Source: Noviherbaspirillum saxi
GTDB taxonomy: Bacteria > Pseudomonadota > Gammaproteobacteria > Burkholderiales > Burkholderiaceae_D
Length of the DNA: 64,000 nucleotides
Reading direction: 5' to 3'
Assembly: GCF_003591035.1 (NCBI RefSeq)
Contig: NZ_QYUO01000002.1
Coordinates: 1,628,175-1,692,174, forward strand
The notes under the pieces are model-generated. The model saw nothing but the letters and a program-made list of their open reading frames with translations. It did no database searches and was not told the DNA's origin. Positions 9,678 to 18,466 of the stretch are shown here, in pieces (position 1 is the first letter of the stretch; each line of letters opens with the position of its first letter). The position numbers and the translations under genes were made by a program.

Positions 9678-9718
9678 AATATACCAGCCGGTATAAACTT
9701 TATACCGGCTGGTATATT
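9678..9718. promoter_or_regulatory. TetR-type operator: perfect 20-bp inverted repeat
   Basis: Arms 9678-9697 and 9699-9718 are exact reverse complements around one central base. Each arm itself contains the pseudo-palindrome ATACC-RGCY-GGTAT, so the site looks like two overlapping or adjacent dimer sites. It lies in the 186-bp divergent spacer between the acyl-CoA ligase and the TetR gene, where it could repress both promoters. Confidence 0.85.
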
Positions 9719-9761
9719 CTTGCAGGCGACACCAAAAAATAGAGCGTAATCCAAGATCATC

Positions 9762-10463
9762 ATGAAGACGGAAAGCATACGGACGAGAGGTGCGGAGTCA
9801 TCAGGGTCCATCAGCGTGCACGACCAGAAGCGCGAGCATATCCTCGCGGTAGCCGAAGATTTGTTTTACCGCAATGGCTATGCGGGCACGACGATAGCCG
9901 ACATTGTCCGCGAACTCGGCGTGACCAAGCCGTTTCTTTACTACTATTTTTCGAGCAAGAGCGATATTTTCGAAACCCTGTGCTGGCGCGCTTCGCATGC
10001 CTGCCTGACTGCGATGCATTTCAAACCGGATGACGAACGCGCGGCTATCGATAAACTTCGCGAAGGCTTGCACCGGTTTGCCGCCGCCAATGTGAGCTAT
10101 TTCAAATCCGGAACATTTGCCTATCGCGAAGGCGGCGCACTCGATCCGGCATTCATGAAAAAACTGCGCACCATGGCGCGCCGTTTCTACAAGGAGCTAT
10201 GCGCGCTGCTGGAGCAGGCGCGCAACGACGGCGAGCTTGATTTCGACGATGCCAAGCTGACTGCCCTTTCCATAGGCAGTATCGCGGGATTCATGTACAC
10301 CTGGTACAAGCCGGGCGGACGCATCGGTCCCGAAGACATGGTGAAAGAACTCACACGCATTCTGATGAAAATCGCCGGCGCGTATTCTCAGCCGGCATCC
10401 GCCGCAAGCAAGATCGGTCGTGGCCGCAATGCGGGCCGAGCCATCCGCAATCCATCCATATGA
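9762..10463 (+). CDS. TetR-family transcriptional regulator
   Basis: A 233-residue repressor. The N-terminal TetR helix-turn-helix covers about residues 20-74, with the recognition segment TTIADIVRELGVTKPFLYYYFSSK. The remainder is the all-helical ligand-binding and dimer domain. The C-terminus after about residue 208 is basic and probably disordered. It diverges from the acyl-CoA ligase and is followed 19 bp later by a periplasmic binding protein and then the acyl-CoA carboxylase, so it likely controls both directions and autoregulates through the inverted repeat at 9678-9718. The ligand is probably an acyl-CoA, by analogy with TetR regulators of fatty acid genes; this is inference. The start codon has no strong ribosome-binding site. 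Confidence 0.9.
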   Translation: MKTESIRTRGAESSGSISVHDQKREHILAVAEDLFYRNGYAGTTIADIVRELGVTKPFLYYYFSSKSDIFETLCWRASHACLTAMHFKPDDERAAIDKLREGLHRFAAANVSYFKSGTFAYREGGALDPAFMKKLRTMARRFYKELCALLEQARNDGELDFDDAKLTALSIGSIAGFMYTWYKPGGRIGPEDMVKELTRILMKIAGAYSQPASAASKIGRGRNAGRAIRNPSI

Positions 10464-10482
10464 CAATGACAAGGAGACAGGC

Positions 10483-11745
10483 ATGAGAAAGGCAATCGCG
10501 GGAATATCAATCGCCGTACTGGGTGCATTCAGTGCGTTGACCAGCCCGATCGCATCGGCGCAGGAAACCCTCAAGGTCGCGTTCATCGATCCGCTAAGCG
10601 GTCCCTTTGCCGATGTCGGCGAACTCATGCTGTCGCACATACGCTTCGCGGTGGAGGACATCAACGCCAAGGGCGGCGTGCTGAATGGCGTCAAGCTCGA
10701 CCTGATGACGCTGGATAACAAACTATCAGCACAGGAAAGTCTGACGGCGTTGCAGGCCGCGATCGATGCCGGTGCACGCGTGGTGTTCACCGGCGGATCG
10801 GGATCATCGGCAGTCGGCGCCATGGTCGAGGCAGCGAACAAGCATAACGACCGCAATCCCGATAAGGCGATCCTGATCGTCAACCATTCGTCCATCGATC
10901 CCGACCTGACAGGGAAGAACTGCAGCTTCTGGCATTTCACGACGGAAGCCAGTACCGCCATGAAGATGAAGGCGCTCACCAGCTTCATGAAAGAAAAGCA
11001 GGACATCAAGAAGGTCTATCTGCTCAATCAGGATTATGCGCATGGCCGGGTCTGGGCAAAACTCGGCAAGGAAATGTTGGCCGGCGCGCGCTCCGACGTG
11101 CAGTTTGTCGGCGAGGATTTTCATCCTATCGGCAAGGTCAAGGATTTTTCGCCGTATGTCGCCAAGATCAAGGCCACTGGCGCCGATACGATCATTACCG
11201 GAAACTGGGGCGGCGACCTCAATCTGTTCATCAAGGCGGCTGCCGATGCCGGAATGAACCTGCGGTATGTCAATCACAGTGCGGGCGCGCTGCCCGGTTC
11301 GGTGTTCGCCGTGTCGCAGGCAAAACTGGGGCAGCTGACCTGGGTTGGCGAATGGCATCAGAATGTCGACAGTCCCAAGGTCGCGCCTATCGCGGCGGCA
11401 TACAAGCAACGTTTCAACAAGCCCTTTCTCGCGCCGCGCATGGACCTGACGCCGCGCATCGTCGCCGCGGCGATCAACAAGGCGAACTCCACTTCGCCGC
11501 TCAAGATCGCGTTGGCACTGGAAGGCATGACTTATCCCTCGATCATCGGCGACGTCACCATGCGCAAGGATGACCATCAACTGCTCTTGCCGCAAACGGT
11601 GTCCACGGTAGTTCCGGCAGACGGCAAGACAGTCAAGTTCGGGGTCGAAGGAACCAACTATGGTTTCCGGACCGAGGCCGTGCTGGATGGCAAAGACCTC
11701 GCGCTGCCGACCGAATGCAAGATGCGCCGTCCGGCCGGCGCCTGA
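10483..11745 (+). CDS. Periplasmic binding protein, branched-chain amino acid (type I) family
   Basis: A 420-residue exported solute-binding protein of the LivK-like family. The start at 10483 is chosen because AAGGAGACAGGC immediately precedes it and it opens a clean signal peptide (MRKAIAGISIAVLGAF, cleavage near IASA-QE). The mature protein begins VAFIDPLSGPFADVGE, the usual first strand and ligand loop, and has GSGSSAVG and NQDYAHGR motifs. No permease or ATPase gene lies nearby, so it must share a transporter encoded elsewhere or act in sensing. It lies between the TetR gene and a fused acyl-CoA carboxylase, which suggests that its ligand is an acid fed into this pathway. Confidence 0.88.
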   Translation: MRKAIAGISIAVLGAFSALTSPIASAQETLKVAFIDPLSGPFADVGELMLSHIRFAVEDINAKGGVLNGVKLDLMTLDNKLSAQESLTALQAAIDAGARVVFTGGSGSSAVGAMVEAANKHNDRNPDKAILIVNHSSIDPDLTGKNCSFWHFTTEASTAMKMKALTSFMKEKQDIKKVYLLNQDYAHGRVWAKLGKEMLAGARSDVQFVGEDFHPIGKVKDFSPYVAKIKATGADTIITGNWGGDLNLFIKAAADAGMNLRYVNHSAGALPGSVFAVSQAKLGQLTWVGEWHQNVDSPKVAPIAAAYKQRFNKPFLAPRMDLTPRIVAAAINKANSTSPLKIALALEGMTYPSIIGDVTMRKDDHQLLLPQTVSTVVPADGKTVKFGVEGTNYGFRTEAVLDGKDLALPTECKMRRPAGA

Positions 11746-11764
11746 ATTTTCAAGTGAATTTCCG

Positions 11765-14700
11765 ATGACCATACGTTCCCTGCTTATCGCCAACCGAGGC
11801 GAAATCGCCATTCGCATCGCACGCGCCGCCGCCGAATCAGGCATTCGCACCGTCGCCGTCTATTCCGAAGACGACGCGCATTCCCTTCACTTGCGCAAGA
11901 CGGATGCGATCCATCCTTTGCGCGGAAAAGGTGCAAGCGTCTATCTCGATATTGTGCAAATCGTGGAGGCCGCACGCGCCAATGACTGCGACGCCATCCA
12001 TCCCGGGTATGGTTTCCTGAGCGAGAACGCAGAACTCGCGCGGCGCTGCGCCGAGCATGGCGTGCTGTTTGTCGGCCCTTCCGTCGAAGTGCTGGAATTG
12101 TTTGGCGATAAGGCCAAGGCGCGTGAACTGGCGCGGCGCGAATCGGTACCTGTGGTCGCCGGCACGCAGGGTGCGGCTTCGCTTGACGAGATACGGACAT
12201 TCATGGCTTCGCTCGGCAGCAGCGGCGCAATCATGATCAAGGCGCTTGCCGGCGGCGGTGGACGCGGCATGCGTGCGGTCTACGATCCTGACGATCTTGC
12301 AGCTGCGTATGAGCGTTGCCGGTCCGAAGCGCTGGCTGCATTCGGCAATGGCAAACTGTATGCGGAAGAGCTGGTTGGCAAAGCCCGTCACATAGAGGTC
12401 CAGATCATCGGCGACGGCAGCGGACAGGTCAGCCATCTCTGGGAACGGGAATGCACGCTGCAAAGGCGGCATCAGAAACTGGTCGAAATGGCGCCGAGCC
12501 CGTCGCTATCGGCTGGCGTGCGACAACGAATACTCGATGCTGCCGTCAGATTGGCAAGTGCAGTGGCCTATCGCGGCATTGGCACGTTTGAATTCCTGGT
12601 GGATGCACAGGAAGATGGCGACGATGCGCGTTTCACTTTCATGGAAGCCAACCCGCGCCTGCAGGTCGAGCATACCGTCACCGAAGAAGTCACCGGCATC
12701 GATCTGGTCAAGACCCAGCTGCGCATTGCCGGCGGCGAGTCGCTGGCAATGCTGGGATTGAACCAGAAAGACGTGCCTCCACCGCGCGGCATCGCGATCC
12801 AGTTGCGCATCAACATGGAGAGCATGGATGTACAAGGCAATGCGATACCGTCCGGCGGCCGGATTACCGCGTTCGAGCCACCATCGGGGCCGGGAATACG
12901 TATCGATACGTTTGGCTATACCGGCTATGTGACGAGCCCGAATTTCGATTCACTGCTGGCGAAACAGATCACCAGCAGCGGCACGACACGCTTTGAAGAT
13001 GCATTAAACAAAGCCTATCACGCCCTGTCGGAGTTCAGGATAGACGGCGTAACCACCAACATCGCTTTCCTGCAAAATCTGTTGAGCCATCCCGACGTGA
13101 AAGCCAACCGGGTATACACCCGCTTTGTCGAAGAGCAGATGGCGGCATTGCTGGCTATCGATCCGACGGATCACCGAAAGCTTTACTTCGATAGCGCGAA
13201 CAGCGAGGTTCATGCTGAACAGGATAGGCTTGCAAATGTGAATGCGCCGAGCGGCACGGTGGCAGTCGCCGCACCAATGCAGGGCTCCGTCGTCGCGGTC
13301 GACGTCGCCGAAGGGGACACCGTCCACGCAGGCCAGCAGATCGCCGTACTGGAAGCAATGAAGATGGAACACATCGCAACGGCGGATATCAGCGGATTCG
13401 TCCGAAAGATTGCTGTGAAAAAAGGCGACGTCCTGTTCCACAAGCAACCCATGCTCTATATCGAGCCGGCAGACATCGATAATGCGCAGGCGGCGGACGA
13501 TGTCGACATGGATCTCGATCATCTGCGCGCCGATCTTGCCGAGGCAAAGGAAAGGCATGCAATAGGCCTGGACGCACGCCGACCCGACGCCGTCGCGCGA
13601 CGACGCAAGACCGGTCAGCGTACTGCCCGCGAGAATATTGCGGACCTGTGCGATGAAGACAGCTTCATCGAATATGGCGCATTAGCGATCGCCGCCCAGC
13701 GGCGGCGGCGTTCGCTGGAAGAATTGATCGCCATCAGTCCCGCCGACGGCCTGGTCGCCGGCATTGGCAGCGTCAACGGTGCGATGTTCGATGAGCAGAA
13801 GTCGCGTTGCATGGTGATGTCGTACGACTACACGGTATTCGCGGGCACGCAAGGCATGATGAATCATAAGAAGACCGACCGCATGTTCCAGCTGGCACAA
13901 GAATGGAAGCTGCCGGTCGTGCTGTTTGCGGAAGGTGGCGGCGGACGACCGGGCGATACCGATGCGATGCTGGTTGCAGGACTTGATGTAATGTCCTTCA
14001 TTAACTTCGCACGGCTGAGCGGACTGGTGCCGCGCGTGGGCATCGTATCGGGCCGCTGCTTTGCGGGCAATGCCGCGTTCCTCGGCTGCTGCGACGTCAT
14101 CATTGCGACGCGCAACGCCACGATAGGCATGGGCGGACCCGCCATGATCGAAGGCGGTGGTCTCGGCGTCTATCAGCCGGAACAAGTCGGACCGGTGACC
14201 ATGCAGGCACCGAATGGCGTGATCGATATCGTGGTCGATGATGAAGAGCAGGCGGTGCAAGTAACAAAGCAATACCTGTCTTACTTCCAGGGCACGGTCG
14301 CCAATTGGGATTGCGCAGACCAGCGCCGTCTGCGTCAGCTGATTCCGGAGAACCGCTTGCGCGTCTACGACATCCGCACGGTGATCGACACGCTGGCCGA
14401 CACCGGTTCCGTGCTGGAACTGCGACATCAGTTCGGCACCGGCATCGTCACCGCGCTGGTGCGCATCGAAGGCCGCCCGTTCGGACTGATTGCCAACAAT
14501 CCTGCTCATCTCGGTGGTGCGATAGATGCCGATGCCGCGGACAAGGCCGCGCGCTTCATGCAGTTATGCGACGCCTTCGACCTGCCTATCGTATCGCTTT
14601 GCGACACACCCGGCTTCATGGTCGGCCCCGAGGCGGAAAAGACGGCGATGGTCCGTCATGTGTCGCGCATGTTCGTCACCGCTGGCAGCATCGATGTGCC

Positions 14701-15079
14701 ATTTTTTACGATTGTGCTGCGCAAGGGATACGGACTCGGTGCCCAGGCGATGGCCGGCGGCAGTTTTCATGCGCCGTTCTTTACCGTCGCCTGGCCAAGC
14801 GGCGAGTTCGGCGCAATGGGTCTGGAAGGTGCAGTGCGACTGGGCTATCGCAAGGAACTGGAAGCCGTGTCCGACCCGGTCGAGCGCAAGGCCTTGTTTG
14901 ACAAAATGGTTGCCGCATCCTACGAGAGCGGGAAAGCGATCAACATGGCGTCGTTCCTGGAAATCGACGATGTCATCGATCCTGCCGAAAGCAGGCGCTG
15001 GGTGATGCGCGGGCTGCGTTCCGCGCCACGCCCTGTACCGCGCGAAGGCAAGAAGCGTCCCTTTGTCGACACATGGTAA
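11765..15079 (+). CDS. Single-chain acyl-CoA carboxylase (BC-BCCP-CT fusion)
   Basis: A 1104-residue biotin-dependent carboxylase with all activities on one chain. Biotin carboxylase occupies about 1-450, with the ATP-grasp loop GGGGRGM near 163-169, ERECTLQRRHQK, and EANPRLQVEHTVTEEV near 293-308. A biotinyl domain near 495-565 carries EAMKMEH with biotin-lysine Lys533. A full carboxyltransferase (beta- then alpha-like halves) covers about 600-1104. This resembles the single-chain long-chain acyl-CoA carboxylase group rather than two-subunit propionyl-CoA carboxylase. It would turn an acyl-CoA into a 2-carboxyacyl-CoA, for example propionyl-CoA to methylmalonyl-CoA. The ATG at 11765 matches the start of the biotin carboxylase fold; upstream in-frame codons overlap the binding-protein gene. 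The Shine-Dalgarno site is weak. Confidence 0.92.
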   Translation: MTIRSLLIANRGEIAIRIARAAAESGIRTVAVYSEDDAHSLHLRKTDAIHPLRGKGASVYLDIVQIVEAARANDCDAIHPGYGFLSENAELARRCAEHGVLFVGPSVEVLELFGDKAKARELARRESVPVVAGTQGAASLDEIRTFMASLGSSGAIMIKALAGGGGRGMRAVYDPDDLAAAYERCRSEALAAFGNGKLYAEELVGKARHIEVQIIGDGSGQVSHLWERECTLQRRHQKLVEMAPSPSLSAGVRQRILDAAVRLASAVAYRGIGTFEFLVDAQEDGDDARFTFMEANPRLQVEHTVTEEVTGIDLVKTQLRIAGGESLAMLGLNQKDVPPPRGIAIQLRINMESMDVQGNAIPSGGRITAFEPPSGPGIRIDTFGYTGYVTSPNFDSLLAKQITSSGTTRFEDALNKAYHALSEFRIDGVTTNIAFLQNLLSHPDVKANRVYTRFVEEQMAALLAIDPTDHRKLYFDSANSEVHAEQDRLANVNAPSGTVAVAAPMQGSVVAVDVAEGDTVHAGQQIAVLEAMKMEHIATADISGFVRKIAVKKGDVLFHKQPMLYIEPADIDNAQAADDVDMDLDHLRADLAEAKERHAIGLDARRPDAVARRRKTGQRTARENIADLCDEDSFIEYGALAIAAQRRRRSLEELIAISPADGLVAGIGSVNGAMFDEQKSRCMVMSYDYTVFAGTQGMMNHKKTDRMFQLAQEWKLPVVLFAEGGGGRPGDTDAMLVAGLDVMSFINFARLSGLVPRVGIVSGRCFAGNAAFLGCCDVIIATRNATIGMGGPAMIEGGGLGVYQPEQVGPVTMQAPNGVIDIVVDDEEQAVQVTKQYLSYFQGTVANWDCADQRRLRQLIPENRLRVYDIRTVIDTLADTGSVLELRHQFGTGIVTALVRIEGRPFGLIANNPAHLGGAIDADAADKAARFMQLCDAFDLPIVSLCDTPGFMVGPEAEKTAMVRHVSRMFVTAGSIDVPFFTIVLRKGYGLGAQAMAGGSFHAPFFTVAWPSGEFGAMGLEGAVRLGYRKELEAVSDPVERKALFDKMVAASYESGKAINMASFLEIDDVIDPAESRRWVMRGLRSAPRPVPREGKKRPFVDTW

Positions 15080-15104
15080 GGACATTCCGTATCGAAGCGC
15101 CTTC

Positions 15105-15665
15105 ATGAAACGCAACGAAAAACTACCGCGCGCATTCTATGCCCGCGATACCATCGAAGTGGCGCGCGACCTGCTTGGCAAGCATCTGGTCCACGTCTGC
15201 GATGGCGTGGAACGTTGCGGGCGCATCGTCGAGACCGAAGCCTATATCGGCGCGCATGATCTGGCTTCCCATTCTTCGAAAGGCATCACTCCGCGCACCA
15301 GCATCATGTACGGCCCGCCGGGGCATGCCTATGTCTATCTGATCTATGGAATGCATCACTGCATGAATGTAGTAACGGAAACCGAGGGACATGGTGCAGC
15401 CGTTTTGCTGCGCGCGCTGGAGCCTGTCGGCCCGCTTGAAGGCAGCACGAAAGGCCCGGGCCTGCTTTGTCGTGCGATGGGTATAGACAAAAGCATCAAC
15501 GGCATGGACATGTTGGGCGATACCCTGTATATCGCAGAACCGTCATCCCAAGCACGGTTCAATATCGTGGCCCGGCCACGCATCGGTGTTGCCTACGCGG
15601 GCGAATGGGCGGCAGCGGACCTGCGCTTTTATATTGAAGGAAATTCATACGTATCGCGTAAGTAG
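15105..15665 (+). CDS. mpg: 3-methyladenine DNA glycosylase (Mpg/AAG family)
   Basis: A 186-residue DNA repair enzyme that removes alkylated and deaminated purines. Family motifs are RDLLGKHLVH, the active-site segment RIVETEAYIGAHDLASHSSKG, the YVYLIYGMHHCMNVV strand, and GPGLLCRAMGI. The length is typical for bacterial AAG proteins. The start at 15105 is the first ATG that gives the standard N-terminus (FYARDTIEVARDLLG); a TTG at 15063 is possible but overlaps the carboxylase. It starts 25 bp after the carboxylase stop and may be a passenger of that operon with no metabolic link. Confidence 0.92.
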   Translation: MKRNEKLPRAFYARDTIEVARDLLGKHLVHVCDGVERCGRIVETEAYIGAHDLASHSSKGITPRTSIMYGPPGHAYVYLIYGMHHCMNVVTETEGHGAAVLLRALEPVGPLEGSTKGPGLLCRAMGIDKSINGMDMLGDTLYIAEPSSQARFNIVARPRIGVAYAGEWAAADLRFYIEGNSYVSRK

Positions 15666-15778
15666 GTCGAACCGGATAACCGCAAATTTTTCGACGCGAT
15701 ACGGTGGCTAGGGTGGAGCAATTCATCATGAAACCCGGTGAGCTTTGCTGCTTCCCGTGAAGCACGGACGCAATTAGC

Positions 15779-16248
15779 TCATATCGCGCCATTGAGTAAT
15801 GCCGATGCCGCCGCCGTCGGTGTGACTGTGCCGGCGAGCACCGCGCCAATCTGTCGCGGCAAGGCGGCACGTACTGTCGGATTGCTCTCGAAGCGCGCAT
15901 GCATACCGGCATCGATCAACTCCCACATCCAGTCCAGCGCCTGACTCCGGCGTTTCCTATCCAGCTCGCCGCTCCCGTGCCCTGCTCCAGTAAATGAAGT
16001 CCTAATGCTTCGATGAACGTGGATTTGCCCACGCCGGGGACGCCGGTAATGCCGACTCGAATCGAACGACCGGTGTGTGGCAGCAGGTCGCCCAGCACCC
16101 GCTGAGCGCGCGCCCGATGATCGGCGCGCGTCGACTCTGCCAGAGTGATCGTCTTCGCCAGTGCGCGCGGCTCGCTTGCACGCACGCCGGCAACCAGCGC
16201 GGCGACCGATGCATCCTCGGTAGCGGATAGAAAAGCGCGGCTCGACAT
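15779..16248 (-). pseudogene. meaB: meaB/argK-like G-protein chaperone gene with internal deletion
   Basis: The gene downstream of methylmalonyl-CoA mutase encodes the first ~90 residues of a MeaB/ArgK GTPase, including an intact Walker A in [13 protein letters not shown]. It then jumps, near 15965-15983, to the C-terminal tail in another frame ([17 protein letters not shown] to AAASALLNGAI, stop at 15779). About 190 central residues, including the switch regions and the rest of the G domain, are missing relative to the usual ~330. The truncated frame ends at 15916. MeaB protects and reloads adenosylcobalamin-dependent mutase, so loss matters unless another copy exists. The start at 16248 has only a weak ribosome-binding site and is 31 bp after the mutase stop. 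Confidence 0.87.
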
Positions 16249-16279
16249 GTTTAAATGCGTCCGGACAGGAAACGCGGTC

Positions 16280-18457
16280 TTATGCCGTCACGCGCAGCGC
16301 GGCGCGGATTTTCGCCAGCACGTCGCCGGCGCAAGCCGGAATCGGCGTGCCCGGGCCGTAGATACCTTGTACGCCAGCGCTATACAGGAAGTCGTAATCC
16401 TGCGCCGGGATGACGCCGCCGACGAACACCACGATATCGTCCGCACCCTGCTCCTTCAGCGCGCGGACGATGGCCGGCACCAGCGTCTTGTGCCCAGCGG
16501 CCAGCGTCGAAATGCCGAGCGCATGCACGTCGTTCTCGATCGCCTGCCGCGCCGCTTCTTCCGGCGTCTGGAACAGCGGGCCGAGGTCGACGTCGAAGCC
16601 GAGGTCGGCGAACGCAGTCGCCACCACCTTGGCGCCACGGTCATGACCGTCCTGGCCGAGCTTGGCGATCATGATGCGCGGCCGCCGCCCTTCCGCGGCC
16701 GCGAAGACGTTGATGTCCTTCTTCATCGCTGCCCAGCCCTCGTCGGTGTCGAACTGCGCACCGTACACGCCCGAAACGCTCTGTATCGTCGCGCGGTAGC
16801 GGCCGAATACCTTTTCCAGCGCATCCGAGACTTCTCCCACAGTGGCTCGTGCGCGGATCGCCTTGACGCTCAGGTCAAGCAGATTACCGTCACCGCTGCG
16901 CGCGGCTTCGGTCAGGGCCGCCAGCGCGAATTCGACTTCGCTGGCATTGCGTGTCGCCTTCAATTTCTTGAGTCGCGCCACCTGCGATTCGCGCACCGCC
17001 ACATTGTCGATTTCGCGGATCTCGACCGGGTCTTCCTTATCCAGCCGGTACTTGTTGACGCCGACGATCACGTCGCGGCCGGCATCGATGCGCGCTTGTT
17101 TTACGGCGGCAGATGCCTCGATCTTGAGCTTGGCCCAGCCGGATTCCACCGCCTTGGTCATGCCACCCATCCGGTCCACTTCGTCGATCAGCGCCCAGGC
17201 CTTGTCGGCCATGTCCTGCGTCAGCTTTTCCATCATGTAGGAACCAGCCCAGGGATCGACGACCTTGGTGATATGCGTCTCTTCCTGGATGATCAACTGC
17301 GTGTTGCGCGCGATGCGTGCCGAAAAATCGGTAGGCAGCGCAATCGCCTCGTCGAAGGAATTGGTATGCAGCGATTGCGTGCCGCCGAACACCGCCGCCA
17401 TCGCCTCGATGGTGGTGCGGACCGCATTGTTATACGGGTCCTGCTCGGTCAGCGACCAGCCGGAGGTCTGGCAATGCGTACGCAGCATCAGCGATTTCGC
17501 GCTCTTCGGCGAGAACTCCTTCATGATGCGCCACCACAGCAGGCGCGCCGCACGCAGCTTCGCCACTTCCAGGTAAAAGTTCATGCCGATGGCGAAGAAA
17601 AAGCTGAGGCGTCCGGCAAACACATCCACGTCGAGTCCGCTCGCCAGCGTCGTCTTCACGTATTCCTTGCCGTCAGCGAGCGTGAACGCGAGTTCCAGCG
17701 CCTGATTCGCCCCAGCTTCCTGCAAGTGGTAGCCGGAAATCGAAATCGAGTTGAACTTCGGCATGTGTTGCGCCGTGTAGCCGATGATGTCGGCAATGAT
17801 GCGCATCGACGGTTCCGGTGGATAGATGTAGGTGTTGCGGACCATGAACTCCTTGAGGATGTCGTTCTGTATGGTGCCCGCCAGCTTCTCCTGCGCCACA
17901 CCCTGCTCCTCGGCCGCAACGATGTAACCGGCCAGCACCGGCAACACCGCGCCGTTCATCGTCATCGACACCGATACCTTGTCGAGCGGAATATCGTTGA
18001 ACAGGATTTTCATGTCTTCCACCGAATCGATCGCGACGCCGGCCTTGCCGACATCACCGGCCACGCGTGGATGATCGGAATCGTAACCGCGATGCGTGGC
18101 AAGGTCGAACGCCACCGACACACCCTGCCCGCCCGCCGCGAGCGCCTTCCGATAGAAGGCATTGGATTCTTCGGCAGTAGAAAAACCGGCGTACTGCCGG
18201 ATGGTCCACGGCCGCACGGCGTACATCGTGGCCTGCGGCCCGCGCAGATAGGGTTCGAAGCCGGGCAGCGTGTCGGCGAACTGCAGATCCGCGACATCGG
18301 CCGCCGTGTATAGCGGCTTGACCTCGATGCCTTCCGGCGTGCGCCACACCAGATTGTCCAGCGTACCGCCGGCGGCGGAGCGGGCGGCGGCATTTTTCCA
18401 TTCTTCCAGCGAGGCGGAACGGTAGTCGGGATACGATTGAAGCGGAGTAGAAGTCAT
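16280..18457 (-). CDS. scpA: Adenosylcobalamin-dependent methylmalonyl-CoA mutase
   Basis: A 725-residue mutase interconverting (R)-methylmalonyl-CoA and succinyl-CoA. The N-terminal barrel carries [13 protein letters not shown] (the active-site tyrosine region), PSMRII and SGYHLQEAG (the catalytic histidine). The C-terminal cobalamin domain has DGHDRGAKV with cobalt ligand His605, then GHKTLVP and FVGGVIP. The chain contains both domains, so no separate small subunit is needed for cofactor binding. It begins 9 bp after the MatB-like ligase stop and is followed by the meaB remnant, so these were one transcript. No methylmalonyl-CoA epimerase gene is in the window. Confidence 0.96.
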   Translation of the reverse strand: MTSTPLQSYPDYRSASLEEWKNAAARSAAGGTLDNLVWRTPEGIEVKPLYTAADVADLQFADTLPGFEPYLRGPQATMYAVRPWTIRQYAGFSTAEESNAFYRKALAAGGQGVSVAFDLATHRGYDSDHPRVAGDVGKAGVAIDSVEDMKILFNDIPLDKVSVSMTMNGAVLPVLAGYIVAAEEQGVAQEKLAGTIQNDILKEFMVRNTYIYPPEPSMRIIADIIGYTAQHMPKFNSISISGYHLQEAGANQALELAFTLADGKEYVKTTLASGLDVDVFAGRLSFFFAIGMNFYLEVAKLRAARLLWWRIMKEFSPKSAKSLMLRTHCQTSGWSLTEQDPYNNAVRTTIEAMAAVFGGTQSLHTNSFDEAIALPTDFSARIARNTQLIIQEETHITKVVDPWAGSYMMEKLTQDMADKAWALIDEVDRMGGMTKAVESGWAKLKIEASAAVKQARIDAGRDVIVGVNKYRLDKEDPVEIREIDNVAVRESQVARLKKLKATRNASEVEFALAALTEAARSGDGNLLDLSVKAIRARATVGEVSDALEKVFGRYRATIQSVSGVYGAQFDTDEGWAAMKKDINVFAAAEGRRPRIMIAKLGQDGHDRGAKVVATAFADLGFDVDLGPLFQTPEEAARQAIENDVHALGISTLAAGHKTLVPAIVRALKEQGADDIVVFVGGVIPAQDYDFLYSAGVQGIYGPGTPIPACAGDVLAKIRAALRVTA

Positions 18458-18466
18458 GAACGAATC

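Noticed and set aside
16145..18313. A 722-codon open frame on the plus strand across the methylmalonyl-CoA mutase gene
   Set aside because: It is the antisense frame of a fully recognisable mutase; composition is Arg/His-rich with no domain, as expected from GC-rich codon bias.
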